DNA from: Bradyrhizobium forestalis
GTDB lineage: Bacteria; Pseudomonadota; Alphaproteobacteria; Rhizobiales; Xanthobacteraceae
Length of the DNA stretch: 64,000 nucleotides
Assembly (NCBI RefSeq): GCF_002795245.1
Contig: NZ_PGVG01000027.1
Coordinates: forward strand, 1 to 64,000
Reading direction: 5' to 3'
This document shows positions 35,429 through 44,956 of this stretch, in pieces. Every line of letters begins with the position of its first letter. Within the stretch, counting starts at the first letter, position 1. Below the pieces are notes generated by a model. The model was not told the origin of the DNA. It made no database searches and saw nothing but the letters and a program-made list of their open reading frames with translations. The position numbers were made by a program, and so were the translations under genes.

Positions 35429-38400
35429 TCACGGATTCTGCGGCGTCAGCACCAGCGGCGGTTTTGGCTTGGGCTTTGCGGGCGGCGGGCCTGGGGCCGG
35501 CTTCACCTCGATCGGCGGCGGCAGCGGTGCGAGCTGCTGGCTGGCAAGTGGCGGGCTGGGCGCGGCGGGAGCGGCCTGCGGTGCCTTCGGCGTCGGCGCG
35601 GCCTTTGGTTTCGGCGGCGCACGGCGCGGATCGCGGCTGGGCAGCGGCACATCCGGCAGCGGCGGCTCCGGATCGGGCGAGACCAGCGTCGGCAGCGCGG
35701 CCGTTGCCGGCGGCGGCTCACCGCGCTCGATGGCGTCTAACCGCCGCGTCTCGCGATCGATCGTGCGCACCGCGAGCCACGACGACAGCGGCGCGAGGTC
35801 GATGGTACGGCTCAGCTTGTCGGGGGGCCCTGCCGCGAACAGCTGGATCTCCGGCGGAGCACCGGAGAGCCCGGTCATGATCGGCGTCAGGCTGGCGCGG
35901 ATGTCGGCTTGGTCGGCGGGAATGTCGTAGCCGCCGGAAACGATGGCGCGGGCGTTCTTCGCTTCCAGCGGCGTTGCGCCGACCCGCAGGCGGCCATCGC
36001 GGATCGTGAACGGGATCTGCGCCGAGGGCACCGCAATGCGACCCGCCGACAGCGCGGGCTCGACGAGCTGCCGCAGCCGGTTGTCGTCGTTGCCCTGACC
36101 GCCGTCGCTGGCGCGGATGGCGATCTCGAACGCGCGCGGATTGAGGCCGGCGATCTCGGCGGATTCGAGCGTCACCGTGCCATTGCCGGCGAGCGCACCG
36201 GTCATGGCCGCGACGCTGCGGCCCTGGCTGGTCAGCGCCATCTGCACCGAGGCGCGCCCCTTGGGCAGTGCGAGGTCGCGATAGCGCAGCGCCGCGGCAT
36301 CGACATTGCCGAGCTCGATGCGCGCGTTCAGCGCAAGACCACCCGCGCTATTGCGCGCGTCAAGGCTCGCAGACATCTCGCCGCCGCCGATGCCGCCTTT
36401 GAGCGCATCGAGCGCGAGCGACTGGCCGTCACTCCGGATCGTGCCCGCAAAGGGGCGCAGCTCGATGCCACCAGGCAACGTGCCGCGCAGCGCCTGGAAG
36501 GCGACGCGGCCACGCCAGCCGCTGACGAGTCCTGCAGTGAGCGGCTCGCCGGACTCATGTCCGGCCGCGCCGATGGCGATTGCGAGCGCCGGCGCCAGAT
36601 CGAGCGAGTCGAGACCAACCTCGCCGTCGACGTTCTTGTCCTGATCGAGCGTCACCGAAACATGTCCGCGCAGATGCGAGCCCGCTGCATTGCCGTCGAG
36701 ATCGTCGAAGCTCAGGCGATTGCCTGATAGCGTGAGGCGGGAGGACAGGCTGACATTCTGCGCCGGTTTGTCGGCTGGGCCGATCCCGAGCAGCGGCGCC
36801 AGATTGACGTTGCGCACGCGCAGATTCACGCTCGCCTTCGGTTCGAGTGATTTGGGTTCTGACGATTTGGGCTCCGACAATTCGATGCTGCCCTGCGCGT
36901 CCGCATCGAGCCCGCCGCCGCTGAGCTTTGCGTTCAATTGCACTGGACGGCGCCAGGCGCCGCTCAACCGGCCTTCGAATTGCGAAGCGCCCTCGCCGGC
37001 GGCCACGATGCGATCGAGCCCCAGCAGTGCCAGCAGGGCGCCGGCCTGCGGCGCCGAGACTTTCGAGTCCAGCGTGAAGTCGCTGTTGCGCAGGCGATCG
37101 AGGTCGATGCCGCCGATGGCGGCGGACGGCGTCTGCGCGACCAGCGTCGCGGTTGCCTTGAGCTGCGGTGCGTCGAGGTCGAGCATGACGCGGGCATTGC
37201 TGCGATCGGCATGCTCGGCGTTCTTATCGAGGTTGAGATCGAGCTTCAGACGCGTCGCGCCTGATAATGCCGGGATGGCATCGACGCGCGCGCGCAGCGC
37301 GGGCGCAAACGGCTCGATCAGCGCGGTGAGCTCGCGCAGCGAATTGGCCGACGATTTCAGCGCGAGCTTGCCGGTGGCATGCGTGCGGTCGAAGCTGCCG
37401 CTCGCCTCCGTGGTCACGCCGCTGGCCTGGCCGAAGCGCAACTGCTCCAGCGACAGCGATGCCGGGCTGTAAGCGAGCTTGGCTGCGAACGGCCGCAGCT
37501 CCTGGCCGGCGGAGATCGCGCGGCCGACATCGAGCGAGAGCTTTGCTTCCTCCGGCCATTCGCCTTGCGGTCCTGCGAGCGCGCGCACGAAGCTTGCGGC
37601 GGCATCGAGATCGAGGCGGTCGGCCTTGAGCTCGGCATCGATCCGCGAGCCGTTGCTCGCGCCGGTCTGCACGAAGGCAATGCGGCCTTCGACCGCGCCG
37701 CCCTCGATGTCGGCCTTCAGCCTGTCGATGGCGAGATGGTTGGCGGCGATCGTGACGTCACCGGCGAGGCGCAGCGGCCGCGTGCTGCGGCGGTTGATCT
37801 CGTTGCGGCCCTGGAGCCAGGCCACCAGCGTGTCCGGATCGGACGATTCGACGCTGAGGCGGCCGCTGAAGCTGTCGGCGCCGGGAGCTGCGCCATTGAG
37901 CGAGAGCTGCGTCATGCCAGGCGCGCGCAGCTCGAGCCGCCGGAAGGTCCAGGACCGGCCGTCGGTCGCAAGCTCGGTCGCGATGTTCTGGAGCGGGCGG
38001 CCACCGAGCATGATCTGGTCGGAGTTGAACTCGATCTGCGCCGGGATCGGCGCTTGCGGGATCGCGGCGAGGCCTGCGCGCAGCGCCGGCAGGATGCGCA
38101 GCGGCTCGGAATCGTTCTTGGCCGCCAGCCTGTCGGCATCGATCTGGCGCGCCGACAGCACCGCGCGCAGCAACGGCGAAGCACCGAAGCTGACGTCGCC
38201 GACGCCGCCAACTTTCAATGCGTTGTCATCAGTGCCGATGCTCGCATCGATCTGGTCGAACTTGGCGCCGGCCGGGTCGGCCTTGAGTTTTGCGGTGAGC
38301 TTCCACGGCGTCGCCCCCGCCTCTCCGGCTTTCTTCACCACCGGCGCGGCGAGCGTCAGCGCGCCATCGAATTTCGGCTGGCGATTGTCGAAGGCGAGCA

Positions 38401-39067
38401 CGCCTTCGAGATCGGCGAGGATGGCGCGCTCGCCGGGATCGATGTTGAGGTGAAGACGGGTCGCGCTGCCGTCGGCGCTGGGGCCGGAGGAGATGCGGAA
38501 CGGGTAGCGCACTCCGCTAACGGTGAAGCTGCCGTCGCCGCGCACCGAGCCTGCGAGCGAGCGCACGTCGCCGGAGAAGACGATGTCGTTCAATTCCAGC
38601 GTCGAGCGGCTGGCGGCATCGTGCAAGGCGATGCGGCCGGTGAGATTCAGCCGCTCGATGGCGAGGGACCCCATATTGAAGGTGCCGGTCGCGGTGGACG
38701 GCAAATCGACCCGCCCGCGCGCATCGAGGCCAAGATCGACCGCCATGCCGCCCACCGAGAGCTCGGTGGCGCGCCATTCGCCGCGCATCAGGGAGCCCAG
38801 GCTGAACTCGACGTCGAGCTTGTCGGCGCGCAGGCGGCCGAGATCGTTGTTGCCGCCGAAGGTGACGGCACGCAGCCGCAGCGTCGGCGTCGGCAACAGC
38901 CGCGCATCGAGTTCGCCCCCCACCCGCACCGGCACGCCGATGATCTTGCCAGCCTCCGCCTCGAACTGGGGCCTGAACTGGTTCCAGTCGATGTAGTAAG
39001 GCCCGATCAGCGCGGCCAGCAGCGCAATGATGAAGGCAATCGCCAATCCGAGCAGCGTCGTCTGCAC
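35429..39067 (-). CDS. AsmA-like envelope protein
   Basis: About 1212 residues. The likely start is the GTG at 39067, which has GAGGGGAG six bases upstream (a TTG at 39085 is the other option). One N-terminal membrane helix (LLGLAIAFIIALLAALIGPY), then repeating beta-strand AsmA/TamB-like modules and a C-terminal AsmA_2 region. It ends in a disordered Pro/Lys/Ala-rich tail of about 100 residues (KPAPGPPPAKPKPKPP). Members of this family bridge inner and outer membranes and are linked to lipid transport. It stands alone, with no mla or tam genes beside it. Confidence 0.9.
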   Translation of the reverse strand: MQTTLLGLAIAFIIALLAALIGPYYIDWNQFRPQFEAEAGKIIGVPVRVGGELDARLLPTPTLRLRAVTFGGNNDLGRLRADKLDVEFSLGSLMRGEWRATELSVGGMAVDLGLDARGRVDLPSTATGTFNMGSLAIERLNLTGRIALHDAASRSTLELNDIVFSGDVRSLAGSVRGDGSFTVSGVRYPFRISSGPSADGSATRLHLNIDPGERAILADLEGVLAFDNRQPKFDGALTLAAPVVKKAGEAGATPWKLTAKLKADPAGAKFDQIDASIGTDDNALKVGGVGDVSFGASPLLRAVLSARQIDADRLAAKNDSEPLRILPALRAGLAAIPQAPIPAQIEFNSDQIMLGGRPLQNIATELATDGRSWTFRRLELRAPGMTQLSLNGAAPGADSFSGRLSVESSDPDTLVAWLQGRNEINRRSTRPLRLAGDVTIAANHLAIDRLKADIEGGAVEGRIAFVQTGASNGSRIDAELKADRLDLDAAASFVRALAGPQGEWPEEAKLSLDVGRAISAGQELRPFAAKLAYSPASLSLEQLRFGQASGVTTEASGSFDRTHATGKLALKSSANSLRELTALIEPFAPALRARVDAIPALSGATRLKLDLNLDKNAEHADRSNARVMLDLDAPQLKATATLVAQTPSAAIGGIDLDRLRNSDFTLDSKVSAPQAGALLALLGLDRIVAAGEGASQFEGRLSGAWRRPVQLNAKLSGGGLDADAQGSIELSEPKSSEPKSLEPKASVNLRVRNVNLAPLLGIGPADKPAQNVSLSSRLTLSGNRLSFDDLDGNAAGSHLRGHVSVTLDQDKNVDGEVGLDSLDLAPALAIAIGAAGHESGEPLTAGLVSGWRGRVAFQALRGTLPGGIELRPFAGTIRSDGQSLALDALKGGIGGGEMSASLDARNSAGGLALNARIELGNVDAAALRYRDLALPKGRASVQMALTSQGRSVAAMTGALAGNGTVTLESAEIAGLNPRAFEIAIRASDGGQGNDDNRLRQLVEPALSAGRIAVPSAQIPFTIRDGRLRVGATPLEAKNARAIVSGGYDIPADQADIRASLTPIMTGLSGAPPEIQLFAAGPPDKLSRTIDLAPLSSWLAVRTIDRETRRLDAIERGEPPPATAALPTLVSPDPEPPLPDVPLPSRDPRRAPPKPKAAPTPKAPQAAPAAPSPPLASQQLAPLPPPIEVKPAPGPPPAKPKPKPPLVLTPQNP

Positions 39068-39199
39068 GGGTCTCCCCTCGGCCAAACCGGCCCGGGCCGA
39101 ACCTGAGGGCCTCAGGCGCGCCGGAACAGCTCCCTATATAAGGGGAAGTGTGGCGAAGTCACAGCGACTGTTGCGCGCGGAGGTTAACGCTGGGCGGCC

Positions 39200-40429
39200 T
39201 CACCAGCTCGCCGGCAGCCGCTTCAGCCCGCGCAGCACGAAGGTCGGCCGCCATTCCGGGTTTGCGACGTCGTCGATGCGCAAATCCGGCAGCCGCCGGA
39301 GCAGCGTGGCGATGGCGATCTCGGCCTCGATGCGCGCCAATTGGGCGCCGAGACAGAAATGGATACCACCACCGAACGACAGCGGCTTCACGTTCTGGCG
39401 GGTGACGTCGAGCCGGTCGGGCCGGTCAGGATAGGCCGCGGGGTCGCGGTTGGCCGAGCCGAGCAGGCACAGCACGGTCTCGCCCTTGGGGATCCGCTTG
39501 CCGGCGAGATCGTCGATGTCCTCCAGCGCGACGCGCCCGGTCATCTGCACCGATGAATCGTAGCGCAGGAACTCCTCGATCGCGCCCACCATCAGCTCGG
39601 GCCGCGCCTTGAGCAGCGCGAGCTGGTCCGGATTGCGGTGGAGCGCCAGGAGCCCGTTGCCGATCAGATTGACGGTGGTCTCGTGACCGGCCACGAACAG
39701 CAGCATGATGTTCGCGGTCAATTCCTCGTTCGTGAGCTTGTTGCCGTCCTCCTCGGCCAGCACCAGCTGGGTCGTGAGGTCGTCTCCCGGATTGCGGCGA
39801 CGCAGCTCGAACAATTGCTGAAAATACATCTGCGCCATCAGGTTGCGCGCGTTGCTCTGCTTGATCTCGTCCGGCGTCATGGGGACAGGATCCAAGATTC
39901 GCACGCCATCGCTCGAGCCCTTGTGGAACGCCTCGCGGTGCTCTTCCGGGATACCAAGCATGTCGCAGATGATCGTGACCGGCAAACGGAAGGCGAAATC
40001 CCCGATCAGGTCCATCCGACCGCGATCGATCATCGCATTGAGCGTCTGATCGACAATTTCCTGGATTCGCGGCCGCATGTCCTCCACGCGCCGCGCAGTG
40101 AAGGCCTTGACGACGAGGCCGCGCAAACGGGTGTGATCCGGCGGATCGGCCTGGAGCATCGTGTGGCTCAAATTCCGAAAGACTGGCTCGTTCATGATCG
40201 CGGGGCCGTAGCGGCGCGTGGTGCGCTCGACGAAATCCTTGCCGAAGCGCTTGTCGCGCATCACGAGGCTGACTTCGGCGTGCCGGCTGGTGACGAACTG
40301 GCCGAACGGCGTCACGTGAACGGGGTCGACCGTGCGCAGCCGCTCGTAGTGCGGATAGGGATCGCGGATGAAGTCCGGCGAGAGCGGGTTGAACATCGGT
40401 CCGCCAGCGGGTTGCACTTGCTCGTTCAT
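39200..40429 (-). CDS. cytochrome P450
   Basis: 409 residues from ATG 40429, a soluble bacterial class I P450 size. I-helix oxygen-binding AGHETT, K-helix EEFLRY (E-x-x-R), and the haem loop FGGGIHFCLGAQLAR with the thiolate Cys about residue 359. Needs a ferredoxin and reductase supplied elsewhere; none is adjacent. Resembles the CYP107/CYP105-type fold. Substrate unknown. Confidence 0.93.
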   Translation of the reverse strand: MNEQVQPAGGPMFNPLSPDFIRDPYPHYERLRTVDPVHVTPFGQFVTSRHAEVSLVMRDKRFGKDFVERTTRRYGPAIMNEPVFRNLSHTMLQADPPDHTRLRGLVVKAFTARRVEDMRPRIQEIVDQTLNAMIDRGRMDLIGDFAFRLPVTIICDMLGIPEEHREAFHKGSSDGVRILDPVPMTPDEIKQSNARNLMAQMYFQQLFELRRRNPGDDLTTQLVLAEEDGNKLTNEELTANIMLLFVAGHETTVNLIGNGLLALHRNPDQLALLKARPELMVGAIEEFLRYDSSVQMTGRVALEDIDDLAGKRIPKGETVLCLLGSANRDPAAYPDRPDRLDVTRQNVKPLSFGGGIHFCLGAQLARIEAEIAIATLLRRLPDLRIDDVANPEWRPTFVLRGLKRLPASW

Positions 40430-40746
40430 GGTGACCTCAAATCGGTTGCCGCATGACACCAATACGCCGATCGCAGCCCCACGCCCAGCGTAACCAAATC
40501 GATCCGGAGACGACGCCGGCCGACAGTTTTCTGCGCGCGATCACGGATCTCAGGCGCAGGACGGGGCTGGCCTCCGCCTAGCGAAGAACGACCGCAGCGA
40601 GCGCGCCGCGAGATTTGTCGCAGGATCGGACAAGGCATGTCTGCTTTGGGAAAGACGCTTCGATCCGCGCCGCGCCACAAGCAAGCCCCATCGTTCGAAG
40701 CCAGGGTTCGGTCCTGCCAAAGTTCCCGAGCGGCGCAGCCACGCCG

Positions 40747-41631
40747 ATGTCCCTTGTCGAGGCCCTGAGGGCGGTTGCCGGTCTTCCGCCAAAGGCGCGG
40801 GCGAGCTTTTGCTGGGGCCGATGCGTTCGCGGCACCTACGCCCCCTCCGATCAGGCCAAGGAGATCACCAGGTCCCGCAGCTTCACCATGCCCTCCCGGG
40901 TGCTGGCGCGCTTCTCGGCGGACTGCGACAGCCCGAACGCGGTCGACACGCACGGGTGCTCGCTGCGCGGCTTCAGCTTCCGGCTCGGCAGCGGCCTTCA
41001 GCGCTCCGAGATTCTCACCCATAGCGCGCCGGTTCATTTCGCCAGAACGCCCGACCAGATGCTGGCTTTCCTGCAGGCGCGCATGCCGGGACCGGACGGC
41101 AAGCCGGACATGGCGCAAGTCGCGGCATTCTCCGCCGCCAATCCCGAAACGCTGCGTCAGGCAAGCTACCTTGCCGCAAATCCGCCGCCCCCAAGCCTTG
41201 CCTGCACGACCTATTGGGGCGTGCACGCCTTTCCCGCAACGAACGCTGGGGGTGAGACACGGTTCATCAAGTTCAAGGTGGTGCCGGTCGGCCAGGAAGG
41301 CAGGCCGGCCGAGGACGCGGCCACGGCCACCGGCTTGCTGCGCGATCTCGAATCCCGGATTGCGGCGCGCGATGTCAGGTTCAGCGTGATGGCGCTGCTG
41401 GACCGTCCCGGCGACCCCGTCATGGACGTGACCATCCGTTGGCCAGACGAGGATGGGCACGAAGCGGTGCGCCTCGGAACGATCGTGATAACAGGCACTG
41501 AATCAAGCGAGGCGTGCGGCGCGGCCGCGTTCAATCCAGCCAATCTTGCCGAAGGCATCGGCCATCCGCCGGACGAGATGTTCGCGGTACGGTGCACCGC
41601 CTACGTCATCTCCCAGACCAGGCGACGCTGA
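40747..41631 (+). CDS. catalase-fold haem protein with altered active site
   Basis: About 294 residues from ATG 40747 (the frame is open upstream; start uncertain). Order and spacing match the SrpA-like catalase/peroxidase family: LVEALRAVAG, GTYAPSDQAKEITRS, RVLARFSADCDSPNAVDTHG, RGFSFRLGSG, and the C-terminal AAFNPANLAEGI and RCTAYVIS with the haem-ligand Tyr. At the position where relatives carry the catalytic HAKG, this protein reads FCWG, so the distal His is missing. It may be non-catalytic, haem-free, or decaying. Confidence 0.7.
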   Translation: MSLVEALRAVAGLPPKARASFCWGRCVRGTYAPSDQAKEITRSRSFTMPSRVLARFSADCDSPNAVDTHGCSLRGFSFRLGSGLQRSEILTHSAPVHFARTPDQMLAFLQARMPGPDGKPDMAQVAAFSAANPETLRQASYLAANPPPPSLACTTYWGVHAFPATNAGGETRFIKFKVVPVGQEGRPAEDAATATGLLRDLESRIAARDVRFSVMALLDRPGDPVMDVTIRWPDEDGHEAVRLGTIVITGTESSEACGAAAFNPANLAEGIGHPPDEMFAVRCTAYVISQTRRR

Positions 41632-41640
41632 GCGCAAAGC

Positions 41641-42573
41641 TCAGGTCTCGCTTCCCAGCACGCCCTGCGCCTCACGGCGCCACATTCCCGGGCTGATGCC
41701 GACCACCGAGGAGAACACCCGGGTGAAGTGACTTTGATTGGCGAACCCGGCCGATATCGCAATCTCCGCCAGCGACAGGTCGCGCACCGTCATCAATTGC
41801 TTGGCCGTGTCGACACGCTGGCGCAGCAGCCATTGGTGCGGCGGCAGGCCGGTCGAGACGCGAAATGCGCGCGAAAAATGGCTGACCGAGAGATCGAACT
41901 CGGCTGCGATCTTCTCCAGTGAAAGCTTGCCGCGGAGATCGGACTCCAGCCTTTCGCAAGCCCGCTTCACCTGCCATGGGGCAAGGCCGCCGCGCGCGGG
42001 CTCGGCGGCGCGCCGCAATCCGCCATAGGTCGTCGCGACATGTGCGGTGAGCGCGAGCATCATGTGGTCGATGAAGAGCTGGTTGGCCTCTTCAGGCTGC
42101 CGCAACGCCGCCAGGAACGATGCGCCGAGATGGCGGATCGTCATGTCGTCATGGCCGACGCCGGGCTGATAGGCGAGCTCGCCGATCCGCGGCGCGCCGC
42201 TTTGCCTCGCCATGTCGTCCAACGCCGAACGGGGCAGATGGAAGAACAGGGAATGGAAGGGCTTGTCGATCACGTAGCGGGGATCGCGCTTCAGATCGTA
42301 CAGATAGGTGGCGCCGGCGCGGATATCGCTCTTGACCACGCATCGGCCGCGCTCCCAGCACTCGCAATCGGCGAAATCGCGGAATTTGAGGCTGACGAGA
42401 TAGGCGTCCTCCGGGGGCATCGACTCGGAAAGACGCGTGATGGGATGATCATCCCGGGTTTCGGTGACGGCGAGCTCGGCGCTGCGCAGCGAACGCGTGA
42501 CCAGCGTTGGCGGCGCATCCTTCAAATGCAAAAATCGTTCGAGCTTCTGCGCGAAGGCGCCCGCCTGTGTCAT
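41641..42573 (-). CDS. AraC-family transcriptional regulator
   Basis: 310 residues from ATG 42573. The C-terminal 100 residues hold two helix-turn-helix units (KLSLEKIAAEFDLSVSHFSR and LSLAEIAISAGFANQSHFTR, then GISPGMWRR). The N-terminal 200 residues are a sensory domain with a Cys-rich patch (DCECWERGRC). Convergent with the catalase-like gene (10 bp apart). Target genes are not evident. Confidence 0.9.
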   Translation of the reverse strand: MTQAGAFAQKLERFLHLKDAPPTLVTRSLRSAELAVTETRDDHPITRLSESMPPEDAYLVSLKFRDFADCECWERGRCVVKSDIRAGATYLYDLKRDPRYVIDKPFHSLFFHLPRSALDDMARQSGAPRIGELAYQPGVGHDDMTIRHLGASFLAALRQPEEANQLFIDHMMLALTAHVATTYGGLRRAAEPARGGLAPWQVKRACERLESDLRGKLSLEKIAAEFDLSVSHFSRAFRVSTGLPPHQWLLRQRVDTAKQLMTVRDLSLAEIAISAGFANQSHFTRVFSSVVGISPGMWRREAQGVLGSET

Positions 42574-42854
42574 GGGAGTGCATCTCGTATGTGAGTAGAC
42601 TGGGGAGCGGAGGCGCCACCGCCAAATCACGTGCCATTATCCGACATTGGCAAACGACGGTCCAGACTTGCGCGTTGGAACCGTAGCCGTGTGCCCCTCG
42701 CCGCATCCATCGTCACGGAACGTTTTCACAAGAGATTTCAACGGATCTCGATTCCTCTCGCGCGATCTCCGTTCAATATCTCGACAACTCGTCGTCCGCC
42801 CATCGTGCGTTTGTGAAAGCGCGCGCCCGCTGGAGGCATTCGATGTCGGGCGGA

Positions 42855-43829
42855 TCAGTCGATCACCTGATCGGCGCCGATCAGAAAGCTCTCGGGGATG
42901 ACGAGGTTGAGCGCTTTGGCCGCCCTCATGCTGATGGTCAGCAGGAACTTGGTCGGCTGCTCTACCGGAAGATCGGACGGCTGCGCTCCCTTCAGGATCT
43001 TGTCGACGTAGGTCGCCGTGCGCCTCACCATCACGTTGACGTCGGGACCGTAGGACATCAGTCCACCCGCAGATGCCCAGGCGCCCCAGCCGCCGATCAA
43101 CGGCAACCGACGCTGCTCTGCATAGCCGACGATGCGCGGCATCAGGTTCACCATCAGCGTCGACGTGACGACGTAGACTGAATCGGCTTGAGCGGCCGTG
43201 GCTTGATCGAGAGCAGGCGAGAGCTCGTCGACGGTCCGAACCGGCAGCGACAGCAGCTTGATCCCGAGGGATCGGGCGGCCCGCTGCGTATCGTCGAGCT
43301 CGTTGTCGAGGTGGTTCGGATTCCACAGGAACGCGACATGAGAGAGGCGCGGCACCGCTTCCTTCAGAAGCTGCAGCCGCTTCGAGCCGAGTTCGTCGTG
43401 CAGGAAAGTTACGCCGGTCGCATTGCGCTGCGGCCGGCTCAGGCTGGCCACGAGCCCGAGCTTGACGGGGTCGGCACTGACGGAAAATACGATCGGAAAG
43501 TTCTTCGCGGCATCCCGCACATAGGGCGCGATATCGCCCCCGAAAGCCATCATGATGGCCGGCTTGGTCGCGACGAGCTCGGCCGCGAGAGAGGCGAGCC
43601 GGCTCTCGTCGTTGTCGGCATGACGATAATCGTAGATGATCGTTTTGCCTTCCACATAGCCGAGCGCGCTCATGCCCGCGAGGAAAGGTCCAAGCGCCTC
43701 ATCGGTCGGTTGTCCCCCATAGCGAAGAATACCGAGCCGGGGTGGTAGCCCACTGCGGGTCTGGGCATTCGCCCCGCGCAAGAGCAGCGCCGCGGCCGCG
43801 CCCCCCAACACGACGTCTCGCCTTCTCAC
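42855..43829 (-). CDS. TrpX-like ABC transporter substrate-binding protein
   Basis: 324 residues. N-terminal secretion signal with a twin-Arg-like start (MRRRDVVLGGAAAALLLRG), then the ABC_sub_bind fold: RLGILRYGGQPTDEA, GYVEGKTIIYDYRHADND, FSVSADPVKLGLVASLSRP. Periplasmic or lipoprotein receptor; the family includes putative tryptophan/tyrosine binders. No permease or ATPase gene is adjacent, as is common for Bradyrhizobium paralogues. Confidence 0.88.
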   Translation of the reverse strand: MRRRDVVLGGAAAALLLRGANAQTRSGLPPRLGILRYGGQPTDEALGPFLAGMSALGYVEGKTIIYDYRHADNDESRLASLAAELVATKPAIMMAFGGDIAPYVRDAAKNFPIVFSVSADPVKLGLVASLSRPQRNATGVTFLHDELGSKRLQLLKEAVPRLSHVAFLWNPNHLDNELDDTQRAARSLGIKLLSLPVRTVDELSPALDQATAAQADSVYVVTSTLMVNLMPRIVGYAEQRRLPLIGGWGAWASAGGLMSYGPDVNVMVRRTATYVDKILKGAQPSDLPVEQPTKFLLTISMRAAKALNLVIPESFLIGADQVID

Positions 43830-44153
43830 CTGGCGTCTCCCCCGACAACGACCGTGGCACTGGAAAATCGGTGGACGGAAGCCTAATCCGCCGCGCCAGT
43901 ATGTGCCAGCCCCTGCTCGGTGATCACGCTGGTTTCCGCGTCAGCTCAGAAGCCCATCTCCTCGTTGTCGTGACGCGCCTGCGGCTCTTCCGATTGAATG
44001 CCGGCCGAAGGCCGATCCGCGGAAATCCGACGCGTGGACCTCGAGCAACGGTCCCCTGAACGCAACCTCTTGCTTCGTGCATCGGGGGAGCGGCGGTCCA
44101 CGTGTCGACGTCGCCTTGGGCTCTCTCATTGCCTGCCCGGTCTCGGCTCCTCG
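43830..44153. other. intergenic region
   Basis: 324 bases between the binding-protein start and the small-gene cluster. No reading frame on either strand looks protein-like and no repeat or strong hairpin was recognised. It should hold the promoter of the leftward binding-protein gene. Confidence 0.45.
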
Positions 44154-44498
44154 TTACTTCTTCTTTGCAGGTCCGAAGTCCGGCTGCCAGGCTGCTTCCT
44201 TGCGGGACGGGGCCGCGGCGATCACCTTGGCCTTGTCCTTCTTCGGCTTCTTAGCTTCGCGATTGCCGCGTTGCTGGCCCTTTGCCATGTCGCTCTCCTT
44301 TGCTGGCTTGAGTTCGTCGAATTCATTCGGCTGCAGGACCCGGCCGCGCGGGGTGCAGACCCTGACATCCATGTAGCCCTCGCGCAGCAGTTTTTCCGCA
44401 AGGCGTAATGCGACCGTCGCAGTTCCGCGGCCGAGATTGGAGCTGCCGTATTCGTTGGTCCCGCTGACCAGATACGGCACGCGTGTTGTCCTAGCCAT
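44154..44498 (-). CDS. hypothetical protein, probable fusion of two small proteins
   Basis: 114 residues. The first 70 (ARTTRVPYLVSGTNEYGSSN, LRLAEKLLREGYMDVRVCTP) form a compact domain. At residue 71 a new Met opens MAKGQQRGNREAKKPKKDKA, a Lys-rich protein that I recall as a separate gene in relatives. AAAGGAG precedes that internal ATG (44288), so a 44-residue product can also be made. Function unknown. Confidence 0.65.
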   Translation of the reverse strand: MARTTRVPYLVSGTNEYGSSNLGRGTATVALRLAEKLLREGYMDVRVCTPRGRVLQPNEFDELKPAKESDMAKGQQRGNREAKKPKKDKAKVIAAAPSRKEAAWQPDFGPAKKK

Positions 44499-44589
44499 TG
44501 AGGACCGCGGCTCCGCATATGAGAAGCAGAAGGAACAGCGGAACGATCACGGGCGGCACGATCCATTCCGACATGCGAACACGCGACAT
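44491..44589 (-). CDS. 32-residue single-helix membrane protein
   Basis: Too short for usual gene finders. ATG 44589 has AGGAG 8 bases upstream. The product is MSRVRMSEWIVPPV followed by IVPLFLLLLICGAAVLNG: a short polar start and one membrane helix. Its stop overlaps the start of the next gene by 8 bp, as in translational coupling. An in-frame second ATG (44574) gives a 27-residue form. Similar SEWIVPP-starting micro-proteins are familiar from Bradyrhizobium, from memory. Confidence 0.6.
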   Translation of the reverse strand: MSRVRMSEWIVPPVIVPLFLLLLICGAAVLNG

Positions 44590-44845
44590 CGAACGCTCCT
44601 GCGCAGCCTTCGGCGGGAGCACACGTGCCCTCAGTCACCGATCGAAGCCGTCGAGATGCGCGGTGATGGCAACGACCCTACGCCTGCGCCGAACCAATAG
44701 CGAGCGTAAAGTGCCTCTCGCCGTCGCACCGCGACACTAGCGTTTGCCGGTGCGGAGACGATAGTGCTGGCTATTGCCGTGCCGAAGGCGCATGCTTACA
44801 GAAGCCGGCAGCAGTTGGGGCTTCACTCGCGAAAGGCAGGCGTGC

Positions 44846-44956
44846 ATGACCATCCGCTCGCGGCGAAAATCCGTCTCGTTCAGGCATCCCTTCCGCATCA
44901 GCTCTGCCGATCTTGCGAATGCGCAAGCTGCAGACGCGATCATCGCCGATGACTGA
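44846..44956 (+). CDS. very small hypothetical protein
   Basis: 36 residues from ATG 44846: MTIRSRRKSVSFRHPFRISS followed by an Ala/Asp-rich tail. The start resembles a family of Bradyrhizobium small proteins in which FRHPFRI begins a longer domain, so this may be a shortened member. Its TGA overlaps the next ATG by 8 bp, supporting co-translation. Confidence 0.45.
   Translation: MTIRSRRKSVSFRHPFRISSADLANAQAADAIIADD

Noticed and set aside
37379-39106. 575-codon plus-strand frame opposite the AsmA-like gene
   Set aside because: Mirror of the coding strand; no fold or motif, and the minus-strand protein has clear AsmA features.
44437-44700. Plus-strand frame opposite the micro-membrane gene
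   Set aside because: The minus strand has two overlapping frames with ribosome-binding sites; this one has neither a site nor protein-like composition.
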